The notes beneath the pieces are model-generated. The model worked only from the letters and a program-made list of their open reading frames with translations. It searched no databases and was not told the origin of the DNA. The position numbers and the translations under genes are program-made. Positions 39,004-47,789 of a stretch of DNA of 64,000 nucleotides are shown here, piece after piece; the stretch's first letter is position 1; each line of letters begins with the position of its first letter. This DNA comes from Bacteroidota bacterium (lineage in GTDB: Bacteria; Bacteroidota; Bacteroidia; Chitinophagales; LD1), in NCBI GenBank assembly GCA_016722375.1, contig JADKJG010000006.1, positions 62,001-126,000 of the forward strand. Reading direction: 5' to 3'.

Positions 39004-39411
39004 ATGAAAAAAGAAAAGAAACCCTTTCACTCAATTCGCAAGCCCGGATTCATTGGTGGCAAAAAAGCCTTTCAAGATTTCTTATCCGAAAACTTGGTCT
39101 ATCCGCAAGCAGCTATCGAACAGAAAGTTGAAGGCATCGCCCATGTGAAGTGTGAAGTAGATGACCGAGGGAAAGTGCTGAAAGCAGAATCCACTCATCG
39201 TTTAGGTCATGGATTAGATGAAGAAGCGGAACGATTGTGTTTGCTCATGCGTTTTGAAGACACCACCGAAAGAGGTATGAAAATCAAGCATACACAAACC
39301 ATGAAAATCCCTTTCGTATTACCCAAACAAACCGGTATCAGTATTCAATATGAAACCACGCCAAGCGAAAAGAAACAAGGCGAAAGTTATCACTACACCA
39401 TCAAGTTTTAA
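39004..39411 (+). CDS. TonB C-terminal-like domain protein
   Basis: A 135-aa protein without a signal peptide or membrane anchor. Residues 15-105 resemble the TonB C-terminal fold as found in Bacteroidota (FQDFLSENLVYPQAAIEQKV, EGIAHVKCEVDDRGKVL, GLDEEAERLCLLM, TMKIPFVL). True TonB energy transducers have an N-terminal transmembrane helix and Pro-rich region, both absent here. This may be a cytosolic derivative or a truncated gene. It lies 73 bp after porV, separated by a terminator. Function unknown. Confidence 0.65.
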   Translation: MKKEKKPFHSIRKPGFIGGKKAFQDFLSENLVYPQAAIEQKVEGIAHVKCEVDDRGKVLKAESTHRLGHGLDEEAERLCLLMRFEDTTERGMKIKHTQTMKIPFVLPKQTGISIQYETTPSEKKQGESYHYTIKF

Positions 39412-39488
39412 CCGCGCGGGGGCAGCGCACACCCCCTTCCACCTCTAATAGCATCACCTTATACCGATAAATAAGCTGATTCTTTAAA

Positions 39489-39592
39489 GGCTAACTATAT
39501 TTAGTCTCCTTTATCAAAGCTTTATAATTATTTCCTGATTAAAACATTTTCTTTGAAAAAAAAAAAAAAAAAATATGACTAATAGTTAGCCG
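39489..39592. repeat. Inverted repeat around a 19-A homopolymer
   Basis: GGCTAACTAT at 39489-39498 is complementary to ATAGTTAGCC at 39583-39592. Between them is a run of 19 A (39556-39574). No gene is visible in 39412-39740. Confidence 0.5.
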
Positions 39593-39739
39593 TCAGGCAT
39601 ATAATTAAACAAACCCGTATTTTCCTATGAAGTCTAATAACTTATTTTGCTAGCCATCATCATAAAACAAAAAGGGCACCATTATTGAAGCCAAAAGGAG
39701 GAGCGATGCAAGCTCAATTTTTTCGGGTAAGCGAAACTT

Positions 39740-40460
39740 TTAGGGTCCGGGGGGGGGGAGTTGGCGGTGATTGAGGGTTTGCGCGAAACGTTTGACGCGA
39801 CGGCGACGGACGAGGAGTTCTGGGCGTTGCGAACCGGAACGCGGGGCGGAGTTTGCGGCTCCGAAGATGGCGAGGACAGCGGCCTTGGGAGGACAGTTTG
39901 AGTCAGCAGGATGTATATTTGGGCAGCACTTGGCGAGGCCGATTTGGCAGGCGATGGTTTGACGGGGGCTATTGTGGATGATCTGAATTTGAAAATGATT
40001 CGCTGGATGATTTAATTGATGCAGATTGACGCGGTGAAGAATCGCGACATCGCGGGTGACCGGATCAAGAATGGTTAGACACGGCGGTGGTGAAGCTGGC
40101 GGAGTATGGGAAAAGTATGGCTGAATGTGAACGAGGCGAAGAAATGATATGTGTTGAACGAGTCGAACAAGAATGCGGTGGAGGGCCGGGGGGGGGGGGG
40201 TGAATTGAGCGCGACGGACCCGGGGGGGGGGGGAATTGCGGGGGGGGGTCCGGGGCCGGCCGCGCGCAATTTTTTCCGGCAGGGCCGGGGGGGGGGGGGG
40301 GGGGGGGGGGGGTTTGCCGGTCCGGTCGGGGGGGGGGGGGGGGGGGCTAAGGTCTACGCAAACGGACGGGGGCAGGCTACTGTGTGTGGGGACGCGTGAA
40401 ACGAATACTAAGGTGTCAGGATTGGAAACACAAAAAGGCGGGGGGGGACGTTCCAATTTT
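39740..40460. other. GC-rich poly-G region, probable assembly artefact
   Basis: Base composition changes abruptly. The segment holds G homopolymers of about 9-27 nt (near 39750, 40190, 40225, 40240, 40290-40315, 40330-40346) in G-rich sequence with no recognisable gene. Long open frames on either strand are a side effect of G/C runs and have Pro-, Gly- or Arg-biased translations without known motifs. Ordinary sequence resumes by 40465. G-tract sequencing noise is more likely than biology, but a foreign G-quadruplex-prone insert is not excluded. Confidence 0.6.
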
Positions 40461-40628
40461 TAATGGATGAACTAAACAGGGCAAAGTCCACGAGCGAGCC
40501 TGTGCTGAAAGTTCCTGCTTCTCAAAAATAGCTGGCCAGCCTTATCTAAAACCCAGCCGTTCTGGATACCGGATTGCGCCATAAATCTACAAGCCGGTCA
40601 TATCAGGTTACGGCAGTCTCCCTTTGAA

Positions 40629-41912
40629 ATGATAGGGGGATGCACTATGTTTGACACTGCGATGAACAAGAGTTTTGATAATAATGTGATGATGGCATCG
40701 CTGTTCGAAAATGCTACCGAAGGCATTGTGCTGTCTAATAGCAAGGGTGAGATTGTTTTGGTCAATCCCGCAGCCGAAAAGATGTTTGATTATACCAAGT
40801 ATGAGATGATTGGTAAGCAGATTGAGCTATTAATACCTATTGAGTTTCATAAAAGCCATCAACAACACCAGAAAGCCTATCACCATCAGCCCGTGAACAA
40901 AACGATGGGTTCGGGTAGGGAATTATTTGCTCGAAGGAAGGATTCAACCATCTTTCCGGTGGAGGTGAGCCTTAGCCATTATACGATGAATGGAGTAGTG
41001 TATGTCATTGCATTTGTCATTGACATCACGATTCGTAAAGACAATGAAGAAATCCAGAAGCAGCAGCAGGAAGAATTGATAAAGGTGAGTAGCGAGGTTA
41101 AAAAATTAAATGCGGAGTTGGAACAAAAAATTCAGGGTCGCACCATGATGCTTCGTGAAACCTTGACCCAATTAGAAAAGTCGAAAGTAGAATTGGAACG
41201 CTCGTTGGAAAGGGAAAAGGAATTAAATGATTTGAAGACGCGATTTGTCTCTACGGTTTCGCACGAATTCAGAACTCCTTTGGCAGCGGTTCTTTCTTCG
41301 GCTTCGTTGCTATCCAAATATAAGAAGGAAGAAGATCAGCCTAATCGAGAACGACATGTGCAGCGAATAAAAGAAGGGGTACAACATCTAAACCTTATGC
41401 TGGAAGATTTGTTGTCTTTAGGAAAGATTGAAGAAGGGCAGATTGAAGCTAAATATGAATGGTTTTCTATTGAGTTGTTTATGAAAGAATTTATAGCTGA
41501 AATGAAAGACCTTTTGCAATTGGGTCAGCAAATAAAATTTAAACATACCGGAGAGGAGAAGATCTTTTCAGACAAGCGCATGCTGAAAAATGTATTGATA
41601 AATATGGTTTCTAATGCGAGTAAGTTTTCGCCGGAAAATTCGGACATCGAGATATCCGGTAAGAAGAGCCCACTAAAAATGGTCTTGCAAATTAAAGACC
41701 AAGGCATTGGTATCTCTAAAGAAGATCAAACACACCTCTTTGAAAGATTTTTTAGAGCCAAAAACGCGGAGAATATTCAAGGTACCGGATTGGGACTGCA
41801 TATTGTGAGTAAATATCTCGAATTACTGAACGGAGAAATAAGTTTACAAAGTGAGGTAAATTCGGGTACTATTTTTACTATTACCTTACCATCAAAAAAA
41901 GTCTATGAGTAA
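40629..41912 (+). CDS. PAS-domain sensor histidine kinase
   Basis: About 427 aa; the ATG at 40647 (MFDTAMNKSFDNN) is also a plausible start. No transmembrane segment is seen, so it is cytosolic. The PAS domain (about 20-140) has LFENATEGIVLSNSKGEIVLV and ends FVIDITIRKDNEE. A coiled coil follows (about 145-205). The HisKA box is VSTVSHEFRTPLAAVLSSAS with the phospho-acceptor His. The HATPase domain has NMVSNASKFSP (N box), IKDQGIGISKEDQ (G1), LFERFFRA (F) and GTGLGLHIV (G2). It overlaps the response-regulator gene by 8 bp, so the two form one two-component unit. Confidence 0.92.
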   Translation: MIGGCTMFDTAMNKSFDNNVMMASLFENATEGIVLSNSKGEIVLVNPAAEKMFDYTKYEMIGKQIELLIPIEFHKSHQQHQKAYHHQPVNKTMGSGRELFARRKDSTIFPVEVSLSHYTMNGVVYVIAFVIDITIRKDNEEIQKQQQEELIKVSSEVKKLNAELEQKIQGRTMMLRETLTQLEKSKVELERSLEREKELNDLKTRFVSTVSHEFRTPLAAVLSSASLLSKYKKEEDQPNRERHVQRIKEGVQHLNLMLEDLLSLGKIEEGQIEAKYEWFSIELFMKEFIAEMKDLLQLGQQIKFKHTGEEKIFSDKRMLKNVLINMVSNASKFSPENSDIEISGKKSPLKMVLQIKDQGIGISKEDQTHLFERFFRAKNAENIQGTGLGLHIVSKYLELLNGEISLQSEVNSGTIFTITLPSKKVYE

Positions 41913-42966
41913 AAAGATTGTATTAATTGAGGATAATAAAGCTGTTCGGGAGAATATTGCTGAAATTCTGGAACTGGCTGAATATAAGGTGCTGGCCTCG
42001 CCCAATGGGAAGAAAGGAGTGGACCTCATTTTAAAGGAAAGCCCTGACTTGATTATTTGTGACATTATGATGCCTGAACTGGATGGTTACGGGGTGTTGC
42101 ACATGCTGAATAAAAACCCAAAAACATCGTCTATCCCCTTTATATTTTTGACGGCCAAGGCAGAAAGAACAGACTTTCGCAAAGGGATGGAAATGGGTGC
42201 GGATGATTACATCACGAAACCTTTTGATGACATCGAACTGCTGAATGCGATAGAAGTTCGATTGAAGAAAGCAGAACTGATGAAAACCGAATTTGCTTCC
42301 AATGTGGATGGCATCAATGGTTTTCTTGAGCAGACACGCACCAACGGTTTTGCAGATTTAACGAAAGGCGATCGAGAAATTCGGACATTCAAGAAGAAGC
42401 AGATGGTCTATACACATGGCCATCGTCCTTCGTATTTATTTTTTATGGTAAAAGGAATCGTCAAATCATTTCGTATGAATGAGGATGGCAAAGAGCTTAT
42501 TACTTCCCTATACAAGGCAGGAGATTTTATGGGTTATACAGCTTTGTTGGAAGAGTCTGCTTATGCCGATAATGCCGAGGCTATGGAGGACAGTGAAGTC
42601 ATGCTCATCCCACAAGTTGACTTTCACATCTTGTTAAACAGCGATGCACAAGTAGCGAAACGCTTTATAAAGTTATTGTCTCACAATCTAATTGATCGCG
42701 AGGATGCCTTGCTAAATCTTGCTTATAACTCGCTGCGCAAACGAGTAGCAACTGCTTTGCTACATGTTTATGATAAGTTCAAAAAAACACCCGGAGACAA
42801 ACCAAAACTAGAGGTTCCTCGAGAGGATTTAGCACAAGTGGTAGGAACAGCGACCGAGAGTTTGATTCGGACGCTCAGTGATTTTAAGAGTGAGAAGTTG
42901 ATTGAGATTTCGGATGGCAAAATAAAAGTGCTTGATGAAAGTCGGTTAAAAAATCTACTGAATTAA
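41905..42966 (+). CDS. Response regulator with REC, cyclic-nucleotide-binding-like and Crp-type HTH domains
   Basis: A 353-aa protein. The receiver domain (1-120) has acidic residues in LIEDNKAVREN, the phospho-Asp in LIICDIMMPELDGYG and a conserved Lys in DDYITKPFDD. A Crp/Fnr-like beta-roll follows (KKKQMVYTHGHRPSYLFFMV, LYKAGDFMGYTALL). The C-terminal Crp-type helix-turn-helix is REDLAQVVGTATESLIRTLS. A Crp-family effector domain fused to a receiver is less common than the separate forms. The partner kinase precedes it. The fasciclin and nos genes start less than 2 kb downstream, so control of denitrification is a reasonable but unproven inference. Confidence 0.92.
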   Translation: MSKKIVLIEDNKAVRENIAEILELAEYKVLASPNGKKGVDLILKESPDLIICDIMMPELDGYGVLHMLNKNPKTSSIPFIFLTAKAERTDFRKGMEMGADDYITKPFDDIELLNAIEVRLKKAELMKTEFASNVDGINGFLEQTRTNGFADLTKGDREIRTFKKKQMVYTHGHRPSYLFFMVKGIVKSFRMNEDGKELITSLYKAGDFMGYTALLEESAYADNAEAMEDSEVMLIPQVDFHILLNSDAQVAKRFIKLLSHNLIDREDALLNLAYNSLRKRVATALLHVYDKFKKTPGDKPKLEVPREDLAQVVGTATESLIRTLSDFKSEKLIEISDGKIKVLDESRLKNLLN

Positions 42967-43042
42967 CCTGCTTCTTATCTGGCTGGCAGCATAAGATTTC
43001 TTTCACCAAGCACCTTTAGTATTAAAGGAAAGGCGTCTTATT

Positions 43043-43615
43043 TTATTTTTTTGCTTTTGCCGGTGGCAGTAAAACGGCATCTATCACGTGAACGATTCCA
43101 TTAGCTGCAGGTATAGAAGCTAAGATTTTTGCACCATTTACGGTGTAAACTCCGTCCTTCACTCCAATAGTAACGTTATCGAGATTTGCCTGATTCAGCA
43201 CTTGACCGTCCTTCATGTTTTCGGTTTTGATACCGCCTACAAAAACATGGTATTCCAGAATATTCCGTAAATCCTTTTTTGCTTCTGGTTTAAGAAGTCC
43301 TTCTAAAGTTCCAGCCGGTAGTTTGTCAAAGGCCTCATTGGTTGGTGCAAAAACCGTGAAAGGTCCGGCATTGGAGAGAACATCCACATACTCTGCGGCT
43401 TTCAATGCGGCAACCAAGGTAGTGTGATCCTTTGATCCTACTGCGATTTTGACCACATCAGGTTCTGATTGATCATCCTGCACGGAACTTTGTCCGCCTC
43501 CTGCGGCTTCTGCACTCTCTGAAGAAGCGGCAGGCTGCTCGGTGCTTGCCGTGTTGCATGAATTAAAACTGAATAGGGCGATGATTAAGGCGAAGATTGA
43601 GATTGTTTTTTTCAT
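43043..43615 (-). CDS. Fasciclin (FAS1) domain lipoprotein
   Basis: A 190-aa protein. The signal peptide and lipobox FSFNSC are followed by a Ser/Ala/Gln-rich linker and a single FAS1 domain (about 55-185). The H1 motif is NAGPFTVFAPTNEAFDKLPA and the H2 motif ANGIVHVIDAVLLPP. FAS1 lipoproteins are widespread adhesion or envelope proteins and are often found near clade II nos clusters in Bacteroidota. It is divergent from the next lipoprotein gene and has a near-consensus promoter at 43648-43678. Confidence 0.9.
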   Translation of the reverse strand: MKKTISIFALIIALFSFNSCNTASTEQPAASSESAEAAGGGQSSVQDDQSEPDVVKIAVGSKDHTTLVAALKAAEYVDVLSNAGPFTVFAPTNEAFDKLPAGTLEGLLKPEAKKDLRNILEYHVFVGGIKTENMKDGQVLNQANLDNVTIGVKDGVYTVNGAKILASIPAANGIVHVIDAVLLPPAKAKK

Positions 43616-43647
43616 AAAGTCTTTTTTGGTTATGGTTTAATTGGAAA

Positions 43648-43678
43648 CAAATGTAATCGCTTATTAAGACGAACCAAA
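43648..43678 (-). promoter_or_regulatory. Consensus Bacteroidota promoter of the fasciclin gene
   Basis: On the minus strand TTTG (43675-43678) is separated by exactly 19 nt from TACATTTG (43648-43655), matching the -33/-7 consensus TTTG-N19-TAnnTTTG. The start codon lies 32 nt further on. Confidence 0.7.
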
Positions 43679-43768
43679 TGACAAAACTCAGAAAAGAGCA
43701 TTTGGTTTATCATATACTACTTAATAGGGTAGGTTAATTATCATTGCGCCCTAAAACAATTAATAATT

Positions 43769-44230
43769 ATGTCAAAACTTGTAGGGATATTTTGGTTTCT
43801 CGGTGTTGTTTTCTTGTTGGGGTCATGTAATGATAGCCACGAAAATTCTTTTGGAAAAGCAGTGGATGATGAAACCTATTTTCAATCAAAAAATGAAGCA
43901 GGAAAATGGACCACTGATCAAGCTACAGCTCAAGAACTGAAAAGTATGGGCAATACGATTGAAAACTTTACCTTGCTAAATCAAGAGAAATATGAAAGCC
44001 TGATGGCTTATCAGGAATTCGGCGAGTTATTATTGAGACACGCAGATCGGGTGACAGAGCATTGCCGATTAGATGAAAACTCGAAGAATCTACTCTGTAT
44101 AAATCTAAATAGAATCAGGGAACAAGCAAATATTTTGAAGGGTACCGATGTGGCAAAAAGTAAAGAAGCTCTGAACCATATTAATGAAGTGTTTTCCCAA
44201 GTGGATTCAACATTTAATTACGACAATTAA
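43769..44230 (+). CDS. Hypothetical lipoprotein upstream of the nos cluster
   Basis: A 153-aa protein. The signal peptide ends in a lipobox (LLGSC). The mature part is polar and mostly helical, with a Cys pair region (HCRLDENSKNLLCINLNRI). It has no recognised domain. It is divergent from the fasciclin gene and co-directional with the cytochrome c and nosZ genes, so it may be a periplasmic accessory of denitrification. The function is unknown. Confidence 0.6.
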   Translation: MSKLVGIFWFLGVVFLLGSCNDSHENSFGKAVDDETYFQSKNEAGKWTTDQATAQELKSMGNTIENFTLLNQEKYESLMAYQEFGELLLRHADRVTEHCRLDENSKNLLCINLNRIREQANILKGTDVAKSKEALNHINEVFSQVDSTFNYDN

Positions 44231-44583
44231 TACGCTAAGGAATTAATTGAGATAAATAAAACCTCAGCCGCATGGCTTGCTGATAAGGGTTGTACTGTAG
44301 AAGTTTTCCAATAGGGCATATATATAGTAGGTCGGTAGTAACGGGAGGCCCAACAATTAGATTTTCGGGAAGGTATCGTTATGTAAAATAAAATATAACG
44401 CCGTTTGTATTCTGTAACCTGACTTGAACTTATATATTTGCGCCTCGGTTATAACTTCATGCGTAAAAAAAGACCAAATAATCTTTTGATTGACATTAAT
44501 CATATCACGCTTTGATGGTACTCATAACCGTTCTTTAGAGCATTGCTCAGTTTTGCATCGTTAAAATCAAAAAAACAAAAAGT
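44231..44583 (+). promoter_or_regulatory. Leader region of the cytochrome c-nos operon
   Basis: No gene is seen here. A -7-like TATATTTG is at 44433-44440 with only a weak TCTG about 18 nt upstream. A perfect 5-6-5 palindrome TGATT-N6-AATCA is at 44487-44502, with the same geometry as Crp/Fnr-family sites. The palindrome lies downstream of the putative -7 box. It could therefore repress that promoter or activate another start nearer the gene. Confidence 0.4.
44487..44502. promoter_or_regulatory. Candidate Crp/Fnr-type operator
   Basis: Perfect inverted repeat TGATTGACATTAATCA (5-bp arms, 6-bp spacer), 82 bp before the cytochrome c start codon. The REC-Crp regulator encoded at 41905-42966 is the obvious candidate to bind it. 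Confidence 0.4.
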
Positions 44584-45090
44584 ATGAAAAAATCAATCAA
44601 TTATCTCGGCGGAAAAACATTTCTAACCATTCTCGTAGCTTCCATATTTCTTGCATCTCAGGGTTGTGGAGGAGGAGCTACTGAAGAATCTAAAACGACT
44701 TCTGAAAGTGCGGCGCCAGCGCAGCCCAAAGACGATGGACAGGGAGTTGGGAAATTCAAGGATATTACCCTGACAACCATAGATACAAAGTTAGCAGAGC
44801 AAGGTAAGGCTGTTTTTGAAGCCAAATGTGTAGCCTGCCACAGAGTAACGGATCAAAAGATTGTAGGACCTGGTTTGAAAGGAATAACAAAGATTCGCAG
44901 TGCCGCATGGATACTTAATATGATAACCAATCCATTAGAAATGACACAGAAGGATCCGGCAGCGAAGGAGTTATTGGCTGAGCACTTAACTCAAATGACC
45001 TTTCAGGACGTGAGTGATGAGCAGGCAAAGGAATTGTTGGAATATCTACGGATGAACGACAGTGAGGGAGCAGAACAAGCTAAAAAATAA
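44584..45090 (+). CDS. c-type cytochrome, probable electron donor to NosZ
   Basis: A 168-aa lipoprotein-type cytochrome. The signal peptide ends ASQGC, followed by a Ser/Thr/Ala-rich linker. The class I cytochrome c domain (about 70-155) has the haem motif CVACH and a distal Met ligand candidate in TQMTFQDVSDEQ. The surrounding VGPGLKGITKIRS fits. It is the first gene of the nos operon, 33 bp before nosZ. In clade II clusters such cytochromes supply electrons to NosZ. Confidence 0.9.
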   Translation: MKKSINYLGGKTFLTILVASIFLASQGCGGGATEESKTTSESAAPAQPKDDGQGVGKFKDITLTTIDTKLAEQGKAVFEAKCVACHRVTDQKIVGPGLKGITKIRSAAWILNMITNPLEMTQKDPAAKELLAEHLTQMTFQDVSDEQAKELLEYLRMNDSEGAEQAKK

Positions 45091-45122
45091 GACACATTAG
45101 TATAACCATAAAACACAAACAA

Positions 45123-47087
45123 ATGAAACAGTTATCAACTTTTACTATATCTGCTCTAGTGGCGGGGCTCTTTTTATCTGGAGCTATGAGCAGTTGCAAA
45201 CCGAAAAAAATGGATGCCGCCATATCTGGAGATGCAGCGCAAAAGGTATATGTGGCTCCGGGGAAAAAGGATGAATTATACCTTTTTACATCGGGTGGAT
45301 TTAGTGGCCAGATGGGGGTATATGGCCTTCCCTCGGGTAGAATGTTGAAACAGGTACCTGTTTTTTCACAAGATGCGGAGTCGGGTTACGGATTTAGCGA
45401 AGAGACTAAACCGATGTTGATGACCTCCCACGGATATACGCCATGGGATGATAGCCATCACCCGCAACTTTCTCGTACTAACGGACAAGATGATGGACGC
45501 TGGATATTCGTGAATGCCAATAATACTCCGCGTATCGCACGCACGAATTTAAGCACCTTTCATACTGATGAAATTATCGAGTTGCCCAATTGTGGAGGAA
45601 ACCACGCATCTCCATTCTTAACTCAAAATACAGAGTATGTGGTGGGTGCCTCGAGATTTTCAATCCCTTACGATAAAGATGGAGAAGCTCCTATTGCCGA
45701 CTACAAAGATAAATTCAAGGGAACCATTTCCTATATTAAAGTAGATTCTGCAACGGGAAGGATGAAACTGAATTTTCAGTTGTTAGTTCCAGGAGTTGAC
45801 TACGATTTGTCAAGAGCAGGTAAAGCCATTTCACATGGTTGGAATTTTTTCACTTGCTATAATTCAGAGAAAGCGCACACGCTACTTGAAGTAAATGCCA
45901 GTCAAAGAGATAAGGACTTTATCCTTGCGGTGAATTGGAAAAAAGCAGAAGAGTATTTGGCTCAGGGCAAGGCACAAAAATGGCCAACAAACTATGCGCA
46001 CAATGTGTTTGACGAATCTACCCAAACTGCTTCTACGGAAATGATAAAGGAAGTAAATGTGATGGATGTAAAGGACTTGCCTGGTATCTGCTATTTTATC
46101 CCTTGTCCGAAATCTCCGCATGGTTGTGATGTAGACCCTACCGGTGAATATATCGCTGCCTCTGGCAAATTAGCTGCCGTGATTCCCGTCTATTCATTTA
46201 CTAAAATTCAGAAAGCAATTGCTGACAAGGCTTTTGACGGTGATTATGATGGAATTCCAGTTATTAAATATGAAGCTGCCTTGGATGGTGAAGTGGAGAA
46301 ACCAGGTCTTGGCCCGTTACATACTGAATTTGACGATAAAGGAAATGCCTATACCTCTTTCTTTGTTTCGTCTGAGATTGTAAAGTGGGATGTTAAAACA
46401 AAACAGATATTGGATCGGGTACCTACTTACTATTCTATTGGCCACTTGTGTGTTCCAATGGGCGACAATATTAAACCTTATGGAAAGTACGTAATTGCAC
46501 TGAATAAAATTACCAAAGACCGTTATCTTCCCACTGGTCCTGAACTAACTCAATCAGCTCAGTTGTATGACATCAGCGGAGCAAAAATGCAACTCCTTCT
46601 AGACTTCCCGACTATTGGCGAGCCGCACTATGCACAGGCCTGCCCTGCAGATCTTGTTCTTAAGCACCAGATTAAATTCTTTAAATTAGCCGATAACAAT
46701 CACAAATACGCCACTAAAACCGAGAAAGATGCGAAAGTGGTTCGTGATGGCAAAGATGTCCATGTTTATATGACGGCGATTCGTTCTCACTTTACGCCGG
46801 ATAACATTGAAGGGGTGAAAGTGGGCGATAACGTCTATTTCCACGTCACGAATTTAGAGCAAGATTGGGATGTGCCGCATGGATTCGCAGTGAAAGGTGC
46901 GAACAATGCGGAGATTCTCGTATTGCCCGGACAGACAAAAACGCTCAAGTGGGTTCCGGATCGTGTTGGAGTATCCCCTATGTATTGCACAGACTTCTGC
47001 TCCGCTTTGCACCAAGAAATGCAAGGATATGTTCGGGTTTCTCCGGCGGGCTCAAGCACCGCGTTGAAATTCTCTACCGGTGAATAA
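45123..47087 (+). CDS. nosZ: Nitrous-oxide reductase, Sec-dependent clade II type
   Basis: A 654-aa copper enzyme that reduces N2O to N2 in the periplasm. The signal peptide (LFLSGAMSSC) lacks a twin-arginine motif and has a lipobox-like Cys, as in clade II (atypical) NosZ. CuZ-centre histidines appear in DDSHHPQLSRTNG, NCGGNHASPF and KSPHGCDVDPTG. The C-terminal cupredoxin domain carries the CuA motif YCTDFCSALHQEMQGYV (CxxxCxxxHxxM). Flanking genes (cytochrome c upstream; membrane protein, nosL, nosD, nosF, nosY downstream) form the usual maturation cluster. Confidence 0.97.
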   Translation: MKQLSTFTISALVAGLFLSGAMSSCKPKKMDAAISGDAAQKVYVAPGKKDELYLFTSGGFSGQMGVYGLPSGRMLKQVPVFSQDAESGYGFSEETKPMLMTSHGYTPWDDSHHPQLSRTNGQDDGRWIFVNANNTPRIARTNLSTFHTDEIIELPNCGGNHASPFLTQNTEYVVGASRFSIPYDKDGEAPIADYKDKFKGTISYIKVDSATGRMKLNFQLLVPGVDYDLSRAGKAISHGWNFFTCYNSEKAHTLLEVNASQRDKDFILAVNWKKAEEYLAQGKAQKWPTNYAHNVFDESTQTASTEMIKEVNVMDVKDLPGICYFIPCPKSPHGCDVDPTGEYIAASGKLAAVIPVYSFTKIQKAIADKAFDGDYDGIPVIKYEAALDGEVEKPGLGPLHTEFDDKGNAYTSFFVSSEIVKWDVKTKQILDRVPTYYSIGHLCVPMGDNIKPYGKYVIALNKITKDRYLPTGPELTQSAQLYDISGAKMQLLLDFPTIGEPHYAQACPADLVLKHQIKFFKLADNNHKYATKTEKDAKVVRDGKDVHVYMTAIRSHFTPDNIEGVKVGDNVYFHVTNLEQDWDVPHGFAVKGANNAEILVLPGQTKTLKWVPDRVGVSPMYCTDFCSALHQEMQGYVRVSPAGSSTALKFSTGE

Positions 47088-47216
47088 GGACGATTGATTG
47101 ATACGGAGGTGCGAGATATCGTGCCTCCACTTTTTACTGTCAAAGATTACTGGTTACTTGGATTTTGTTCATTTGCGCCTAGACGCAGGTGTCTGCTTTT
47201 GGTATAAATTTAAGCG

Positions 47217-47789
47217 ATGAAAAAATTAAAAACATATACGCGCGTCATTGTTTTTCTGTGCGCGCTTGCCATGATTCCCGCCAATTTTGTTTCGGTATGG
47301 CAAATTATTTTAGAAGCCCCGCAGTATCCGGAAGGATTGAAAATGGAAATCTGGAGTCACAAGATTGCGGGAGATGTAAATAACATCAACGGGCTGAACC
47401 ACTACATAGGTATGGCTCAAATCAAAGAAGAAAATTTTCCTGAATTTAAAGTGATGCCATACATGATTTGGATCATGGTATTCTTGGCAGCACTCACCGC
47501 GCTGGTTGGCAGGCGGTTTCTCTTATGGACCACAGCAAGCTATTTGTTGTTCTGTGGCGCTTGGGGTATTTATGATTTTTGGCGATGGGAATATGAATAT
47601 GGACATAATCTTAACCCACACGCTGCTATTCGAATCCCTGGGATGGCTTATCAGCCCCCTTTATTTGGCTGGAAGCAACTGTTGAACTTCTTGGCTGGAT
47701 CATTCCCCGATACCGGCGGTTATCTTATCATCGTTCCTGCGGTGGTAATCGTCGGTCTTTTGGTCATTGAACAATTTCGCAAGAAATGA
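47217..47789 (+). CDS. Multi-pass membrane protein of the nos cluster (NosB-like position)
   Basis: A 190-aa protein with about four transmembrane helices (VIVFLCALAMIPANFVSVW, IMVFLAALTALVG, FLLWTTASYLLFCGAW, LIIVPAVVIVGLLVI). A periplasmic loop has several His residues (EYGHNLNPHAAIR). It lies between nosZ and nosL, and its stop codon overlaps the nosL ATG. A small membrane protein gene (nosB) often follows nosZ in clade II clusters. Similarity to NosB is inferred from position only. A role in copper delivery or membrane electron transfer is possible. Confidence 0.75.
   Translation: MKKLKTYTRVIVFLCALAMIPANFVSVWQIILEAPQYPEGLKMEIWSHKIAGDVNNINGLNHYIGMAQIKEENFPEFKVMPYMIWIMVFLAALTALVGRRFLLWTTASYLLFCGAWGIYDFWRWEYEYGHNLNPHAAIRIPGMAYQPPLFGWKQLLNFLAGSFPDTGGYLIIVPAVVIVGLLVIEQFRKK

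Noticed and set aside
39740..40456. Long Pro/Arg-rich frame over the G-rich island, and Gly-rich frames on the other strand
   Set aside because: Homopolymer G/C runs prevent stops; the translations have no family motif and the region looks like assembly noise.
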